Below, in pieces: positions 46,071-58,790 of a stretch of 64,000 nucleotides of DNA. The stretch is from Rattus norvegicus. Its lineage: Eukaryota > Chordata > Mammalia > Rodentia > Muridae. Position numbers and translations under genes: made by a program. Every line of letters starts with the position of its first letter. Within the stretch, counting starts at the first letter, position 1. The stretch lies in contig NC_086040.1 in assembly GCF_036323735.1 (NCBI RefSeq), positions 310,001-374,000 on the forward strand. Direction: 5' to 3'. Under the pieces are notes generated by a model. That model ran no database searches. It was not told where the DNA came from and saw only the letters and a program-made list of their open reading frames with translations.

Positions 46071-48240
46071 GCACAGAAAGGTTTGTCAGCTCTTGGGCAG
46101 GAAGGTATTGTCGGGTGTTCGGGAAATGCTGAGGCAAAGTCCTTTCAGGCAGAGAGTCTGAATGCCAGCTCAATTCAAGTAAGAGTAAAGGAAACACTGT
46201 GAGTAATGCCCAGCCAGCCTTCCTCAATTGTGTGCTGGCATTTCATATTCTGTGTATATTCATGCCGGATAGGTCTTGGGCAGACCTTGAAGAAGTAGAC
46301 CTTGAAGTAGGAAGGGGCCACATCTTCTTGAGAATCAGCAAGGGAAGATCTGGAGAAGCCCCCATGATCCTCAGACTCATCAATCCCTGCTCTGCAGCTG
46401 CTGTGTCAATATAAGTCAAGGTGGAGGGGCACCAGACACCCAGGTGAGGCCTAGCAGTTTTCCTGTGTTGTGGACACAATAACAGGAAAAGCTGATACTT
46501 GTGGAGAAAGTCAGTTTGAGGGCACTGATGGGATGGAAGTTGGGGAGTTCCATAACCGTGCTGACAATGAAGCTGCACCTTTCCTAACACTGCGGGGATG
46601 GGCTTTCTGGGTTACTCTCAGAAACCCAGACTTTACTCTTGAATCCTGTGTCTGAGTCAGTGTGTCTAGTGAGGTCACATCCCAACATTGAGAACTGCAC
46701 TGGAGGGTGGCACAGGGAATTCTGTCAAGGCCAACATTCTGTGATTTCCCACATGAGGCAGGAGCAATTAGTGTGTCCTCCAGGACTCTGAAGCAGGAGT
46801 TAAAGTGCCCCAAATGCCTTGTCTGGTAGCCTGTTATTGCCTGGTTGCTCTTGATGGAGGCATTGATGATCTGTGTGCTGTCTTCCTAAGAGAGTGCATG
46901 TAACCTATTAGGAGGAGGAAATACCTTTCTCTCTGACTTCCTCACTCAGCTCCAGAAAGGACCCCCGTCCATTCTGCCAAGCCACTGCCCTTGGCTTTGG
47001 CTCTCCATCCACTGGCAAAGGCATGTTTTGGCATCTTGCCACTTTGTATCCTCAAGTACAGCCCTTCTCTACCCCTATTTCCTCACGTGGATAACACCTC
47101 ATGACTACCAGTTGCTGAGGGAGTAGTGTCACTGAATGGCATGTCAGTCCCAGTCCTGTCTCATTTCTCCAAGCACATGCTGCCAGCCATCCAGATCATA
47201 GCATCCAGAGTCCCTTTTCTCCCATCAAGGGCATCAGAGGACTCCCTACCTGAGACTGCCTTCTAACTTTCCTAGCAGAGACCTAAGGTAATGTGTACAG
47301 GCTGCACTTGGCCATGGATTCTTTTTGCCTGCTATTTATTCCATGGATAGCCTCTGCCTTTATAATTCTCCTCACGGGACTACCCCAAAACAATATGATA
47401 ATGGCTTAGAGAACCAGAACCTTGAGTACTTTTGTTCTTCCAGCCTTCTCCAGGTGCTTTCCAATAATGTTTCTTTGTCAGGGTTAGGAGAGGGGCCCTG
47501 TCTATTTCCCCCAAGTTTACCAAGTCAAATGTAGTTATCTATTGCTTGTGTCAAACCCATCACACAGGGCAAGAGCACTGGGGGTCCTATCATCATCCAC
47601 AGTCTAGCTTGAAACCTGAGTAGAATGGCCCTACTCCGACCCTGTCTTGTTGACCTGTGTGGTCCTTGGGGTCAGTGACAGGTCTGACATAGAATGTCCC
47701 TCAAGGACCAAAACTGTTTCAATTCTTCAGAACAAAGAGGACAAACAAGGGCTGGGGAAGCCAATACAACAACCAAAGGACCTCAAGTGTTTGAGACACT
47801 CTATCCTGCATTGACATTCCTGAAGTTGCAGTGACTAAGGCTAGACGGCCAAGGGAAAAGATCCAGCATTCCACGGAAATCCACACACAGCAAATAGCCA
47901 AAATATGTACTAGCCTCTCTTCCAAACCCTTGATTATTCTGGCCTGGAACCCTCTCTATCCTGACATTAGAAGCACCTCTCCTTTTCCTGCCCAACTGCC
48001 TTCTTGGTATGGACATCAGCTATAGCTCATCTCAGAATGTACTGAGAAGCACCCTCTGAATGTCTCCTAACACTTCAGGAACAGCACTGCTGGTGTCAGA
48101 TGCCACTCTCAAATAAATATCTACCTGTTGATGAGCATATCTCTCATTGTTCTTTACACTCAAATGACATATATGTATATAGAAGAAAGTCAACATTATT
48201 CACATATGTGCTAACACACACACACACAAGAAAAAGAGGT
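46071..48240. other. 2.2 kb without recognised gene or repeat
   Basis: Balanced base composition with no LINE, SINE or LTR that I can name. Small open frames (46199-46414, 46243-46590 minus, 47325-47534, 47719-47925 minus, 47831-48025) have no recognisable domain or repeat evidence and are left uncalled. Confidence 0.5.
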
Positions 48241-48252
48241 AGAGAGAGTGGT

Positions 48253-48254
48253 CT

Positions 48255-48309
<55 letters not shown>

Positions 48310-48310
48310 T
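48253..48310 (+). repeat. (GATA)n tract
   Basis: About 13 GATA units. GATA/GACA arrays (Bkm-type) are known to be enriched on sex chromosomes of many vertebrates. Confidence 0.96.
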
Positions 48311-48502
48311 AGAGAGACAGACAGAGAAAGACAGACAGAGACAGACTGAGAGAGAGAAACACACAAAGAAAAGCAGGGAGAGAGAGAGATGGAGAGAGAG
48401 AGAAACAAACACACACAAACACATACAAAGAAAAACAGGAAGAGAGAGACAGAGACAGAGAGAGACAGGGAGATGGAGAGAGACAGAGAGTGAGAGGGAG
48501 AT
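48311..48502 (+). repeat. GACA/GAGA/AAACACA purine-rich tract
   Basis: It follows the GATA array directly with GACAGACAGAGA, then GAGAGA and ACACAAAC patches. The minus-strand LSLSLSL frames come from this tract. Confidence 0.93.
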
Positions 48503-49110
48503 AGAAAAACACACATTTGGGATGATGTCACAGGTGAGGCAGGTACAGGATAGAAGGAGGTCTGTGTTTGAATGAGAAGGAAGGACAGGCAGGAGAAAAG
48601 TTTGAAGGAAGATGAGAAGATTGGAACGGAAAAGAAGAAACAGGAGGGGGAGGGACAGAAGACGTGACAGAACAATATGACAGGGGATGTTAAGATTCCA
48701 TGCTGTACCTTTACAGGTTGTTATGGATGTTTTTAAGGGATGGATATGTATTGGGCTTTGTATGTTTAGGTGGGCGATTGTATCTTATTAATTGGGCCAA
48801 AGGTTATTGTGTTGTGTGTTCTTTCATGTAGTGATTTTAGTGTAAGAAAGTGGGCACTGGCTGTCTGGCCACCACAGAGTTGGGATGTGTGTTTCTGGCA
48901 TGGAAACCTGCCTTGGGAACTAAATAGGAAGAAAGATTGCTGATGGCTCACAGAGAGGCCTTCGGTAGTGTGATATGGGTTGGAGCAGAGCAAGTGAGAG
49001 GCTTTGCTGACTGACAGTTAAGATATCCAGCAGATATCTTGGGACACTGTGGAATAGACCTAAAGTGGTGATAAATGACCACCATACTTTTTTATTTTTT
49101 ATATTTTGAC
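48503..49110. other. Purine-rich then mixed intergenic sequence
   Basis: G/A-rich to about 48680 and then AT-rich unique-looking sequence. No gene recognised. Confidence 0.5.
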
Positions 49111-49117
49111 AACAACA

Positions 49118-49120
49118 ACA

Positions 49121-49166
<46 letters not shown>
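49118..49166 (+). repeat. (CA)n microsatellite
   Basis: About 22 CA units. Confidence 0.96.
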
Positions 49167-49167
<1 letters not shown>

Positions 49168-49769
49168 CAATAGTCACCTACGTAGGCTGTATATCCATCA
49201 AATACTTTACCTTCCTTATCATCAACAACTACTCCACATCACGTGTCCTGCTTGTAGTCCCAATGTCACCTTCTATCCCATATTTGTAGGTACACACTCA
49301 GAACTGTAAGATACAGGGTGCCCTGCCAGGAATGACTCCTAAGGTGCTTCTAGGTATTGCAATGCTTATAGGAACATTCATGTAGGTGTCGATGCTCCCC
49401 ACCAGTGCCACGCTAGCAACGGGATCAGACAAGTATGCTAGCCATTTGGTTATAATCATCATAGGAAGGAATTAGGCAAAAGGACCCACCACAGTCCCAG
49501 GAAACCATTCACTCCTGCTGGCGCCTAAGGGTATAGAGACTAGGGGCTGCCCAGGAAGGTATATGAAGAAGGTATCCATTCCCGTGTCATTGCCACAACT
49601 TTGAGATCCTCATAAATTCTGAGTGACACACAGATTCATAAATTCTGTCTGTGACAGAATATGAAGGAGGTCATGTTAGACATTCTTGCAGGCCACTGGA
49701 GTCAGGAAATTGACATGGCCCTGACTCTGTAGGAAGCTGATTAGACAATTTCTGCTTGGTCCTAGGACT
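49167..49769. other. Intergenic sequence, nothing recognised
   Basis: About 600 bp without a gene or nameable repeat. The end (about 49640-49769) may already be decayed L1 3' UTR. Confidence 0.45.
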
Positions 49770-50310
49770 TTGGCTGAAGGACTCTAAGAAACACCTCTCA
49801 GCTGACAGGAGCCTCCTAAGGAGCTGTCTCCTAAGAGGCTCTGCCAGAGCTTGACAAATGCAGAGGCAGATGCTCTCAGCCAACCATTGAACTGAGAATG
49901 GGATCCCCAATGGAGGAGATAGAGAAAAGACTGAAGGAGCTGAAGGGGTTTACAACCCCATAAGAACAACAACAGTATCAGCCAATAGCCCCCCGAGGGC
50001 TCCCAGGGACTAAACCAATGTCCCAGGAGTACATAGGGATGGCTCCAGTTGCATATGTAGCAGAGGATGGCTTTGTTGGCCATCAACAGTAAGAGAGGCC
50101 CTTGTTTCAAAGCTTGATGTCCCAGTGTAGGTCAATGTTGGGTGGCAGAGGTGGGACGGAGTGGGGGTGTGGGTGAAGGAGCACCCTCATAGAAGCTGAG
50201 GGAGGATGGGATAGCGGATTTCTGGAGAAAAAACTGGCAAAGCGAAAACATTTAGAGTGTAAATAATATAATCCAATAACAAGTATTTATATATAAAAAA
50301 AAAACCTCTC
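49770..50310 (+). mobile_element. L1 3' UTR fragment
   Basis: 'gctgacaggagcctcc', 'gaactgagaatgggatcccc', 'gaaggggtttacaacccca' and 'gcagaggatggctttgttgg' follow in the order found in the other L1 3' UTRs here (compare 14970-15220). It ends in an A-run near 50296-50305. 5'-truncated, non-coding. Confidence 0.85.
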
Positions 50311-51474
50311 ATGCCCAGAGTGACTATTTTGTTCGTCAGCATGAATTGATTTCCCCTAATGTTCTAATTTTTTTAATAGTTCTCCTTTTTGACTTTGTTG
50401 AAATTATATCTGATAATTGAGCTAAATCTGCATAATTGAATTAGTAAAATATGTGTAATGTCTAACCTACAAAGAAAAATAGACTGTCACTTCACTCAGT
50501 TAAGGAAGAAAATATAAACAACAGGAGAAAAGGTTGTTTTATTATGGAAGGTAGGTAGACGGGAAGTAGAAAGTTAGGAAGTTCTTCCTCGTATCCTCCC
50601 TTTTTTGTTTGTCTTTCTTTTTCTCCTCCTTAACCCAGGTTCTCTCCATCTGCCCTCTTGTCTCTCCTTGCAAAACCACCAAACAATGTATGTGTGTAGA
50701 GACATTATATTCTTAAATCCAGCGAAAAGGAAAACTATATTGTATCTTGTGTCTAAGCATGCTCATACATATGAAGAATAAAGGGGGCTTCAGCTCAGAG
50801 TCTCTTAATCATTGTTCCAGCACCATAGTTTTAACTGGGTTCCCACAGCTAAATTCTTTTAGATGATGTGAACATAAATGTGATGATGACTCTGATACAA
50901 GCCGAACAAAACTAAAAGACTACATGCTATATAAGTCATAAAGACTGGGTTATGCCTTCTACAAGGTTTGCCTGGGTGCTTGCAAGCCTAAAGGTTTTGC
51001 AGGTTGTACACAGTTAATATTAATTTGCTTCATTACACTCTGTGTGGAAAGGGATTCAGTCTTCTCTTAATAAGGAGATGTGGCAAAATGTCTTGATAAA
51101 TTCTGTCTTTAGAACTCTAGTGAGACTGCCTAAAACACAGCTGGACTTGTTAACTGTTCTTATTCCTTCCAAAGGGAGGAGACAGGCAAGATCACTGGGC
51201 TTTCAACTGTGTATCTTGTCAATCCTCCCACCTGGTTGTATGAGATTAGGCTCTAGTTATATGAGACCGCAAGGTTTTCTGGGTATACAGGCTAAAAACT
51301 CGAAATAGGGAGGATCCCTTCAAAGAAGATATACTGAAGAAAGGCCTCAAATATTGCCTAACATTTCCCCTTGAAAATTTTCTTATAACAAATGATGTCT
51401 CTGCCTACTATTTTATATCTCATGGTAGTTTAGATGTTGTATTCAATGTCGTATATACATTAAAATCACATAAA

Positions 51475-51475
<1 letters not shown>
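50311..51475. other. AT-rich intergenic sequence, nothing recognised
   Basis: No gene or nameable repeat. The + strand open frame 51042-51308 (88 codons) has no recognisable domain and lacks support. Confidence 0.5.
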
Positions 51476-51518
<43 letters not shown>

Positions 51519-51521
51519 ATT
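51476..51521 (+). repeat. (TC)n(AC)n microsatellite
   Basis: A short TC run passes directly into an AC run. Confidence 0.95.
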
Positions 51522-54418
51522 GAAGAGTATTTTCAAATGCATAAAAATAATTATGGGTGTCTACCGCTCTGTCTACTGCCTGCACCTTCTTAGTTCTTGT
51601 TAACCCAGCACCTATGACAAAAACTTAATACTTAAATATCCATATAAGGTAATCTTCTCTTGTACAATATGCCAGCATACATTCCCATAATTATCGTAGT
51701 CAACACATGTTGACAAGATATGACTGAAAGATGTATGTCTAATCCCTTATATCTTTGTTAACTTTGTTAAGCTTTATCTATTTAGAGTCCCTGAGTCACA
51801 TAAAAAGCCTTGGTGGTTTGTAGAAGGATTCATAGAAAGAAATGGGGTTCCTACTCTCTCTCTATACTGTAATCGATAGTCCAAAGTTTATTTTCATTGT
51901 AAAAGAGCTTCAATTCAAAATGATAATTTCTACGACTCATTAAGATAAAATTATAAAAATCTAGTGTCCTGAACATTAGTAATTGTAAGCTCTTAAAGAC
52001 ATTTAAGCCATACAAATTAATGGTCAGTCTCCTTATAAACGATCACGTTCTTTCATGTACTCAGAACTGTGATTGTAGTCAAGCTAATGCAGATCTATTT
52101 CTTTTACCGAGACTAGCTTGGCAGGATGGACAAACTACATCTCCCATCTGTATATGTTGTCAAAGTTAAGTCCGAATCAAGTATCTCGAAGCAAGTAAAC
52201 TTACTCTCTTTAATGTAAAATAATATTCAAAATTGGAATACTAGAAGCAAAAACAAAACTATTTTTATGAAAAAATAAATGCTTGGGTAAAATAGGTTTC
52301 ATTTATAATACACTTGCATAGCAGGATTTCCGTAGGCCTATAAGTAGGTCCATTGTATGGAAGACAAGAGTAAGCCCCAGGCTAGCTTTGTTGCAGGAGA
52401 AATATGCATAGGAAAATAGGATGTCAAAAGGCTGATGGTGCTGTCTTTGTCTGTTCAGGCCTGACCAGCTCTGACTGTTGTAGACCTGACCAGCTCCTGC
52501 CTCATGGAGGATCTTCCAGTCTCACAAGCTTCCTTTATTTCCCAAAGAACAGAGAGTGAAAAATCAACTACTCTGGCCTCACTGTCTCCTACACTGACAT
52601 GTGAGGATGCTATAAACAGTGGAACCTGGAAAGTAAGCCTATCACTGGACTGGTATGGGACCTGCGTGCTAGTTCAATTGACCATGCCCTCTGCTATGCC
52701 TTTCAAGTCTTCATTTTAACAGGAGCTAATTTCATGGTCCACACACTAACCACAAATGATCCATGACTAAAGGGGGCTGCCAAGTTCTCTGCCATCAAAC
52801 TCATAGTTTAGGGCAATGATTCTGTGTACTGAAGTGGTGCCTTTGGAAACTTAGCTAGACAATTTTGTAAACATAACTCAGAATGGGGTTCTATTTGTCT
52901 TGTAAATTGCCGATTAGATGCCGAATTCCATGGAGTTTTTTTTAAAAAAACGCTTCCAGGTGGTCTTTCTTTATCTGGGAGTCCTGATGTAGCACACTGC
53001 TATTACAGTTGTTTTTTCCTACAAAACTCTGGTACATCCTCCAGCCAGTTGTACAATGGCATTTGAGGTTACTAAACAAAAGTTATTTTGGACTGTCTCT
53101 TAATGTTCCCTACAAAGTTGTACAGTTATTACCTCCTGACTTTTGTCCTGGATCTTTGCCATCTGTTGAGTTTTATCGTGACCCCTTGGATGGACCCTGT
53201 CACCGTTGTCTCCTGTTATTCTTCTTGTTGGACCTGACAACCTAGGACCTGAAAGAATGTGATTGACTATGCTGTAATAGTGTACCCACCCTTACTTTAG
53301 TTTCTGTGTACTTGTATACATGAAGGTACTTTTGTACACGGATGTGACAAAGAAAGCAATGACCCAAGGACAGTTGTTTGAACTGAGAAAAGCATGTAAA
53401 TAAACACCAGTAAGAACATACAAAATATTAACAAGAGCAGCAATTTCCCAGATCTCGGTCTGGACAGACCAAAGTTAAACACAACTGCCTGGCATGTACT
53501 GTAGATTATATCTGGGAAAGCATGAAAGCAAAGCAGAAGGCCAAGTCTAGATTCAAGTACACCGACCAGATTGGAACCTATAGCTGTGGACTGACATCCA
53601 ACAAGAATAAAACATGCCTTATGAATTGAATGAAAATGTTTGTCACAGGAGGCACAAAATCACATCCAACAACAATCTAGGGGACAAAGTGGACATGAGG
53701 GGGAAAAAATAAGGTCCTCTGCCCTTTTCCGGTATCATCTCTCACAGTCCCCAAGGCATTGCTCACATTGGACCATTCTTTCAATGTTTCAGCAGACACT
53801 ATTTTAGGGTGCAACAGCTGCTGCCCTTTCTACACAGTCCCTTTTGCCAGCTCAAAAAGGAATCTGCATGCTAAACTCCTAAAGGCAATTCTGGCAACCT
53901 CTGACTCCTGGATCCACCTCTTCACTCTTTTGGCCACACTGAGCACTGTTTTCAGGTCTCAGAGCTAAAACAGGTGAACTATATCCTTTTAATGTCTCTG
54001 CTTCACCAGTTCTCAAAAACCTTAGAGAAGTTTCTAGCCCTTCAGAACCATGGCTGCTGCAATATCTACCCCAAGACTAGATCTGACTACTGCTAAAGAG
54101 AGGATCGGTACCCTCTTCATCCAACAATGCTGCTCATGCACCAACAAACCCTAACTGGTTTGAAAGGTGGTTGAAACACACAAGGACAGACAAAAATACA
54201 ACCACAAGCCTCCTTTTATGCATGGGCCATGAGTTCTCTCTCAGTCTGTCTCTTTCCCTGGATCACTCCTTTCCTCATTATCATCTGCATTTTCACACTT
54301 TTACACGGTCTTCACCCTACTGAAATTCACCTCATACCCAAAGAAACCCTCCATGTAAGCAGCTCTCCCAGTGGATCTCACCAGCACGAGGCATTAAGAG
54401 GCACCCACGTACGAGCAA
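51522..54418. other. 2.9 kb, mostly unassigned; 3' part may be decayed ERV
   Basis: AT-rich with no nameable gene. Given the env remnant that follows at 54419, the stretch from about 52.5 kb may be the upstream part of the same old element. I see no motif strong enough to place gag or pol in it. Confidence 0.4.
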
Positions 54419-54703
54419 TTGAGCTCCAAGCGGTACAAGACAGCCAAAGGAAGACCTGACTTTGGTACAGCAAAGTATAGTCACCCTACTGAACCAAATA
54501 GATTGCCTGGCTGCAGTGTTCCTCCCAAAATGCAATGCATTACATGTAATGATTGCCGAAAAGGAAGGTGTCTCTGCCTTGCTAGAGGAAGGATGCTGGC
54601 TTTCTGTGACCGATCTGGCCAAGTACCAGAGAAAGCTAAGCCATCACTGAACAGAATTAAAAACAGAAAAGGGGCAGACAGCATTTACCTGACTGCCAAG
54701 TGA
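54419..54703 (+). pseudogene. ERV env transmembrane-subunit remnant
   Basis: The + strand frame at 54462-54650 contains VQQSIVTLLNQIDCLAAV followed by AEKEGVSALLEEGCWLSV. The order of heptad-like helix, then a segment ending in a Cys-containing EEGC motif, is that of the class I retroviral transmembrane ectodomain. The second cysteine of the usual pair is changed (GCW). It is flanked by frame changes and no full env is present. Confidence 0.55.
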
Positions 54704-55210
54704 TGGTTTTGCTTCCTAGTCAGGTACTAACATTATGATTTGTGCTAACTTCACTCTTTGTTTCCGGTTCTTTCTGCTGTCTCACCAAGTTTCTCCAATG
54801 TAGACTACAAGCTTGCACTGCTCAGAGGGTCACAGAGTCCTTTATGGTCCAAACCTCACAGTCCCTGCCTATCCTACCTGGAAGGGTCTCAGCATGCTCC
54901 TTCCACCATTCAGAACATACCCATCTCCTTGACTCCTCTAGATGGATGATGTCCCATCCCCACTTGCCACCCGGCCTTCCCACTCACATGAAACTATGGC
55001 CCCTCTCCCATCTTCTTTTTACCCTTCCAGAATTGGGTTATGTTGGATAATGATAATAGCCTCAGGTCATGAGGAATCAAGTCAAGATGTAAGGGTCAAC
55101 AACCCTCAGTCAAAAAGAGTGACTTAGGTCCATCCTGCCTGCTCATTTCTGTCCACCTGCAGAAACAATATGTCTGGGCCTCAAAAGCAAACTACACAGA
55201 TTCCACTCAA
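54704..55210. other. Intergenic sequence, nothing recognised
   Basis: About 500 bp after the env remnant. It may be further ERV sequence, but no motif is clear. Confidence 0.4.
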
Positions 55211-55211
55211 A

Positions 55212-55262
<51 letters not shown>
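55212..55262 (+). repeat. (CA)n microsatellite
   Basis: About 25 CA units. Confidence 0.97.
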
Positions 55263-55269
<7 letters not shown>

Positions 55270-55985
55270 CACAAGCTGGAAGTTCCTGGTAGCTACCCAA
55301 GTATGTGTTTATGTATAAAAATATTTTCCTTCACGCCACTAAGTGCACTCAACGTTCATCCCAGGAAAAGGTTGACGCCACTCACTATTGCAACAAAACA
55401 GTCTCAGCCTGTTGAGATGGAGTCATTCTGCCTCTCTGCCTTACTTTTCTTACACTCAGGATGGTACAACAAGCACCCTTAAATGTATCTCTGAGTCCCA
55501 TCTGTCCAGTTCTTCTCCCCATTAAGCCATCAAAATACAAAAGTACACAGGGTAACAATGTTGTGCTCTCTCCCATGTGCACTTAATCTCTGTTGGGAAT
55601 AAAACAGTAACAAATTCAGAGACTGATGAAAGAAAAAGTCATTCTCAGCACCGAGTTCTGCAGAAAGGGAATGTGTACACACTGTCATGGAGACCAGGGG
55701 CAAAAACGTCTCTGGAACATTGGTTTAGGGGCAAGAGAGTGGGTTTTACAGTCCTCCCATGGGGAGAAATGTCTGCCCCCTCTCTCTGTCTGTATGGTGG
55801 AACCAAACTTCACATCTCATTGGCCAAGTACACATGCCTCATCCAATAAACAATCTTGGGCTAGAGGTTGCTTCCCCCTTTCCTGATATTCCCCTGTAAA
55901 ATGTGTAACAGAGTGCTGAGTCCAACATGTACCAGACACCAGCTAAGAGAGAGAAGAGGAGGCCTAGCATCTCCTGTAAACCCAG
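55263..55985. other. Intergenic sequence, nothing recognised
   Basis: No gene or nameable repeat. Overlapping short frames at 55577-55886 lack domain evidence. Confidence 0.45.
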
Positions 55986-55989
55986 TGAG

Positions 55990-56095
55990 GCCTATGAGCA
56001 CCAGTGAGGCAAGTTCTCACTATGCACTGTAGGCTGGCCTCAGACTCACTGTGTGACTCATACTGGCCACAATCAGTATGAGTTTTAGGCGATTG
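55990..56095 (-). mobile_element. B1-like SINE scrap
   Basis: 'gttctcactatgcactgtag' and 'gctggcctcagactcactgtg' match the antisense B1 pattern (Alu-like 7SL-derived SINE). Decayed and partial. Confidence 0.6.
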
Positions 56096-56464
56096 TGGGG
56101 TCAATGTTAGAAAAGAAGCTGTGTTTCCTGTGCAGAGATTGGAATGTGACAGGTCCAGACGCTACTTACCTTACCTTGGGCTACATCTAGTTTACTGAAA
56201 GAACCATTCCTTGCCTCTCTGTGTACCCATACCTCCAGGAGTCTTCAGGGTGCCAGTGAATTAAAACTTGATAACTACTATTTGGCCTGAACAGAAGGGA
56301 AAACTAGGTTTGGATTCCAAGTGTGACACTGAAGCAATAGATGACCATGGACGTTAACCCAAGAGGTACTTAAACTTGGACACCAACTATGTACGCTGTG
56401 CAAGCTCTTCACTTTATAAAAAGAATATAAAACCATGTGATTTCACACTACTTATCAAGGGCCT

Positions 56465-56572
56465 GTTTGTTTGAATTGGAGGCAGGGTCTTGCTATGAAT
56501 TCCAGGCTAGTCTTAGCCTTCCTCCCCTCCTCTGCCTCACAAGGGCGTGATAAACATTGGTGTGGATGCCAG
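56465..56572 (-). mobile_element. B1-like SINE scrap
   Basis: 'gaggcagggtcttgctatga' and 'ccaggctagtcttagccttcc' followed by 'ctgcctcacaaggg' match an antisense B1. Partial and diverged. Confidence 0.65.
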
Positions 56573-57540
56573 TTCTGTGGTGAAAGTGTAGTGAGGTGCT
56601 CAAAATCCATAACTAGCTTTTGTTATATGGTTATGCAGCACACATTTGCTTTTCTAAAATCATTCATTTGTCCCCTGTCACAATGGCAGGGGGTCAGCCT
56701 GTCTAAACAAAGGATATCAGATGACCCTTGACATTCAAAAGAAAAAATCATTTTTGGGCTCAGCCACGGCAGTTGAAAAACCTGGAGAATAGCTCTTTGC
56801 ATCCGTTGGTTTGGTGTTTTATAGCTTGTTTGCTTTTTGACTTTGTGTGTTTTGCTTCTCTATGCAAGTCCATGATATACTTTGGGGACTGTTGTCACCT
56901 GCTGCCAGTGTTATAATCACAAACCTAAGTTCATTTACTCCTTGTCAGCTAGAAAGGGCAAACAGCCAGGGCAGTTGTTGGAGAAAGAAAAAGTTTTATT
57001 TAGAAGACTACTAAGAAGGCAGAGAGGCAGACAGTATCACAACAAAGACTGTGTTCTTTTAGAGTAGCAGGACTTTTTAAAAACCTTTAGTCAAGTGCTT
57101 AATTGCCTGGCTGTGCATGGTTGGGGCATATGTCTTAGGTGCCAGCATAAGCCAGCAGAGAGTGTTGGGTCCCCTGGAGCTGGAATTCCTACAGGCATTT
57201 GTATGCCAAACTCCTGTGTCAGAACACAAATCACTCTTAACCACGAAGCCATCTCTCAAGTCTCTTAACCCACTAGGTGGCTTTTGTCAGACTCACCAGT
57301 TGCAGCAAAGCCAGTGGAAAACTTCTAGACTGCACTCTGCCTTCCAAGGATCAGAGATCCATTGTGGAATGGTAGGGGTGGAAAAGACAGAATATGAGAG
57401 CCAGAGGATGTGGATGGCTACAGGTCAATGGTATTCCTTCTCATACAGCAGGGCAGCTGCACATATGAACTCACAGAGGTTCTGAAGTCATGCAGAAGAC
57501 TATTGCAATAGTTACAAGTACGCATGTGACATCTGAAGCC
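56573..57540. other. Intergenic sequence, nothing recognised
   Basis: About 970 bp with no nameable repeat. The + strand open frame 57117-57485 (122 codons) has no recognisable domain and I see no splice or promoter support for it. Confidence 0.45.
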
Positions 57541-57549
57541 ACACTAAAT

Positions 57550-57760
57550 TCCAGTGTCTTTCTTATCCTTGTATTGTCATGAAGTACCCCATGAACAAGG
57601 TACCTCAAGAAGCTAAGATTGATTCACTGGGAGCTCACAGTACCAGAGGGCTGGTGTCCTTGACTATGATGGAGATAGGCTGGCAGGCAGGCACACAGAA
57701 TTGTGCTCAGAGCATTTAGCAACCGTCCAGAGCCAAGTGCAGCTGGCCGTCTCTGACTAT
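57550..57760. repeat. Interspersed repeat scrap, family uncertain
   Basis: 'ctgggagctcacagtaccag' and 'agagggctggtgtccttgac' with 'ggctggcaggcaggcacac' resemble a common rodent interspersed repeat containing 'ggctcacagttccagagggt'. The family is not assigned. Confidence 0.4.
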
Positions 57761-58029
57761 TGTCAGGGTCCAGCCTCAATTCTGAATGACAGTTCTCAAC
57801 TGGAAGCAGGGGAAAAAGTATAAAAGACTACTTTGGAGTACAAACCGACAGGCAATTTTTCAATGCTTAAAGTTTCTTCAATTCTTCTTCTTCGTTGTCT
57901 TTGTCATCTTCCTCCTCCTCCCTCCCTCCTCTTCCTCTTCTTCCTTTCATTCTTCTTCTCCTCCTCCATCTCTCTCTCTCCCTCTCTGTCTCTCTGTCTC
58001 TGTGTGTCTGTCTGTCTGTCTGTCTCTCT

Positions 58030-58082
<53 letters not shown>

Positions 58083-58790
58083 CTGCAGCTTGAGGCTGCA
58101 CACTCTGCACTTTCTTGTGTGCTCTTCTTTTCTCCTCTGTACTTTTCTTTTCTCAAACTCACACACACATACACAGATGTCTTAATTCCTCTTTCACTCT
58201 CACACACACTCGTCATACACACCTCACACATATCTCACACACATCACATGCACTTTCCTTTCACTCACACACACATTCTTCATACACACCTCACATTCTC
58301 TCTTCATTCACTCTTCACACTCTCTCTTCACTCACGCTTAGCTTCACATGCTCCTCTCGTTCTCTCTTGCCTCCTTCTTGCCCCACTATTTTAATGTTAC
58401 TCCAAAAGCAGGTTTAAAGAAAAGACTTTGCACAATCATTGCCAAATCAAATTCAAAAGAATAACCACATTGCACAAAGAATTAAGAATTACAGTTGTTA
58501 CTCAAAGTTTCAAGCTTTCCCTATTCTCAGGCCTGTGACCAAAATAATAACAATTGCAAACTTATCATTAGTTAAACTTTAACTTTCGACCTACTATACT
58601 TCAGAGCTCAGAGCTCTGAGCTCAGCTTGTTGCATTTTCCTGGGAAGCTCTAATGATAAATGACAGACAAAACTGCCAGGCAGTAGTCAGAAAGAATCAA
58701 GTTAACCCTTAACTCAATAGTTCGGCTAGCTTTCTGCTCCTTTATATTGCACACAAACACTCTCCTAAGAATTCCACTATTTTGACTTAG
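57761..58790 (-). mobile_element. Partial LTR of the 1.5 kb family, cut by an L1
   Basis: It begins tgtcagggtccagcctcaa at 57761 and tracks the solo LTR at 13265 through the 'ttctcaactggaagcaggg', TCACAC-rich and 'cagagctcagagctctgagctcagc' blocks. It stops at about 58790, where the poly(T) of an antisense L1 begins. On the minus strand a TATA-like 'gcaatataaaggag' is present (about 58738-58752). The missing part (homologous to about 14190-14761) was not found beyond the L1. Confidence 0.85.
57905..58085 (+). repeat. (TCC/TTC)n, (TCTG)n and (CA)n tract inside the LTR
   Basis: Expanded pyrimidine, TCTG and CA runs (CA about 58032-58082) replace the short C-rich run of the solo LTR copy. All frames here are artefacts. 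Confidence 0.93.

Noticed and set aside
45587..46227. Long overlapping frames on both strands with repeated LGPRRTYHIC- or GQADICGRSF-type peptides
   Set aside because: The 33-bp unit length is a multiple of three, so any unit without a stop gives a long frame. Frames exist on both strands, and there is no codon bias or start context to prefer one.
57117..57485. 122-codon + strand frame as a gene
   Set aside because: No recognisable domain, no repeat-independent support and no promoter or splice evidence. A frame of this length can occur by chance in 64 kb.
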